In this document: piece after piece, positions 63,566-64,000 of the stretch
How positions within the stretch are numbered: position 1 is the stretch's first letter
Layout of the letters: the number at the start of each line of letters is the position of its first letter
Source of the DNA: Siphonobacter sp. SORGH_AS_0500
Lineage (GTDB): Bacteria; Bacteroidota; Bacteroidia; Cytophagales; Spirosomataceae
Assembly: GCF_002838835.1 (NCBI RefSeq)
Contig: NZ_NHPP01000001.1
Span: 372,001 to 436,000 of the forward strand
DNA length: 64,000 bases
Direction of reading: 5' to 3'
Made by a program: the position numbers and the translations under genes
Notes under the pieces: model-generated
The model's database searches: none
Told to the model about the DNA's origin: nothing
The model's input: the letters and a program-made list of their open reading frames with translations, nothing else

Positions 63566-64000
63566 AAATATTAAATCTCTGCGGTTATTCCTGGGAAATT
63601 GGCGGCCCCTCCAAGGTTATTTATGATCACACCAACGTTCAGATCAAACTGGGTGCTGAAGTGACCATTCTGACGCCCCTTTCTGAAGGAGAGCGGCTTT
63701 ACATGATCCCCGAAGGAGCTACAGTCATTACTACCAAACGCCATTGGTTAGCTCGATTTATTCCGGAATTTTCACCGGAGCTATGGAAATATTACCGTGA
63801 ACACGCACATGAATATGACATTGTTCATATCCATGGCCCCTTTCATTTTGCGGGTTGGGTTCCTTTCTGGGTTCGCTCAAAAGCTAAAAAAGTTTTTACT
63901 GTGCACGGTACCCTAGACCGTTGGGCAATGAAAAAATCCGGCTGGAAGAAGCAGCTTATTTCTGCCCTTTTTCAGCGTAGGTACGTGGAGCAATGCGACC
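63562..64000 (+). CDS. glycosyltransferase, GT4-like (3' end outside window)
   Basis: The first 146 codons of a GT-B enzyme: MKILNLCGYSWEIGGPSKVI, VTILTPLSEGERLY, and HEYDIVHIHGPFHFAGWV are typical of the acceptor-binding N-terminal half of GT4 proteins. Its ATG overlaps the stop of the preceding gene, so they are translated together. The donor-binding half is beyond the window edge. Confidence 0.85.
   Translation, partial: MKILNLCGYSWEIGGPSKVIYDHTNVQIKLGAEVTILTPLSEGERLYMIPEGATVITTKRHWLARFIPEFSPELWKYYREHAHEYDIVHIHGPFHFAGWVPFWVRSKAKKVFTVHGTLDRWAMKKSGWKKQLISALFQRRYVEQCD

Overview
The window looks like chromosomal DNA of a member of Bacteroidota, most likely a Cytophagales bacterium of the Spirosoma/Siphonobacter kind. 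The reasons are the gene content (GH92 mannosidase, WbqC, DUF3098, class II xylose isomerase, a DUF151 nuclease with a UvrC motif), Bacteroidota-style TAnnTTTG promoter boxes, and a general lack of Shine-Dalgarno sequences. The genus is an inference; phylum and order are better supported.

Layout. 0-4 kb: an SPFH protein (cut by the window edge) diverges from a xylB-xylA xylose pair. 4-6 kb: a small Gln-rich protein, a two-gene ParA plus ribbon-helix-helix partition cassette of the ParF/ParG type with candidate operator or centromere repeats, and an acidic orphan. 6-13.4 kb: DUF3431 protein, secreted GH92 alpha-mannosidase, Tat-exported aldo/keto reductase, and a four-PAS histidine kinase. 13.4-22 kb: an accessory stretch of small orphan genes, a 33-bp long inverted repeat, a PchB-like chorismate mutase/isochorismate lyase, a VOC protein, two AraC-type regulators, a serine hydrolase, an alpha/beta hydrolase and a dead DinB gene. 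It ends at the 3' side of a tRNA-Leu(CAA). 22-29 kb: MacB-like permease, an asparagine-synthetase-B-annotated exported protein, membrane-anchored nuclease, purine nucleoside phosphorylase, Gfo/Idh/MocA oxidoreductase, a second nested inverted repeat, and a TPR protein. 29-33.6 kb: the core cluster DUF151-ftsX-DUF3098-uppP-truB-ribF. 33.7-42 kb: a GT-C membrane protein, pheA, a leftward GT2/GNAT/methyltransferase/PhyH group, and topoisomerase IV subunit B. 42-64 kb: a rightward surface-polysaccharide locus: SLBB export protein, Wzz-like protein, Wzm/Wzt ABC transporter, DegT aminotransferase, WbqC, about ten glycosyltransferases, DUF5672 and a Wzy/WaaL-like protein. It runs off the right edge.

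How the genes work together. xylB and xylA convert xylose to xylulose-5-phosphate. The 42-64 kb locus should build, chain-length control and export a glycan. UppP at 31 kb would recycle the undecaprenyl phosphate carrier such a pathway uses.

Main caution. Eight conserved genes (asparagine-synthetase-B-like, ribF, GT-C, SLBB, Wzz-like, DegT, a GT2 and a GT4) are each split by one frameshift of the same sign: one base missing. At least three sit at homopolymers. This is most simply read as sequencing or assembly deletions. I annotate these genes as single CDSs spanning the shift. The DinB gene at 21.7 kb carries stop codons as well as a shift and is a true pseudogene. I found no clear new defence system, prophage, integrase, transposase, CRISPR array or riboswitch. 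The best candidates for something new are the chromosomal ParF/ParG-like cassette, the two inverted-repeat elements, and the translationally coupled small genes beside the 33-bp repeat.
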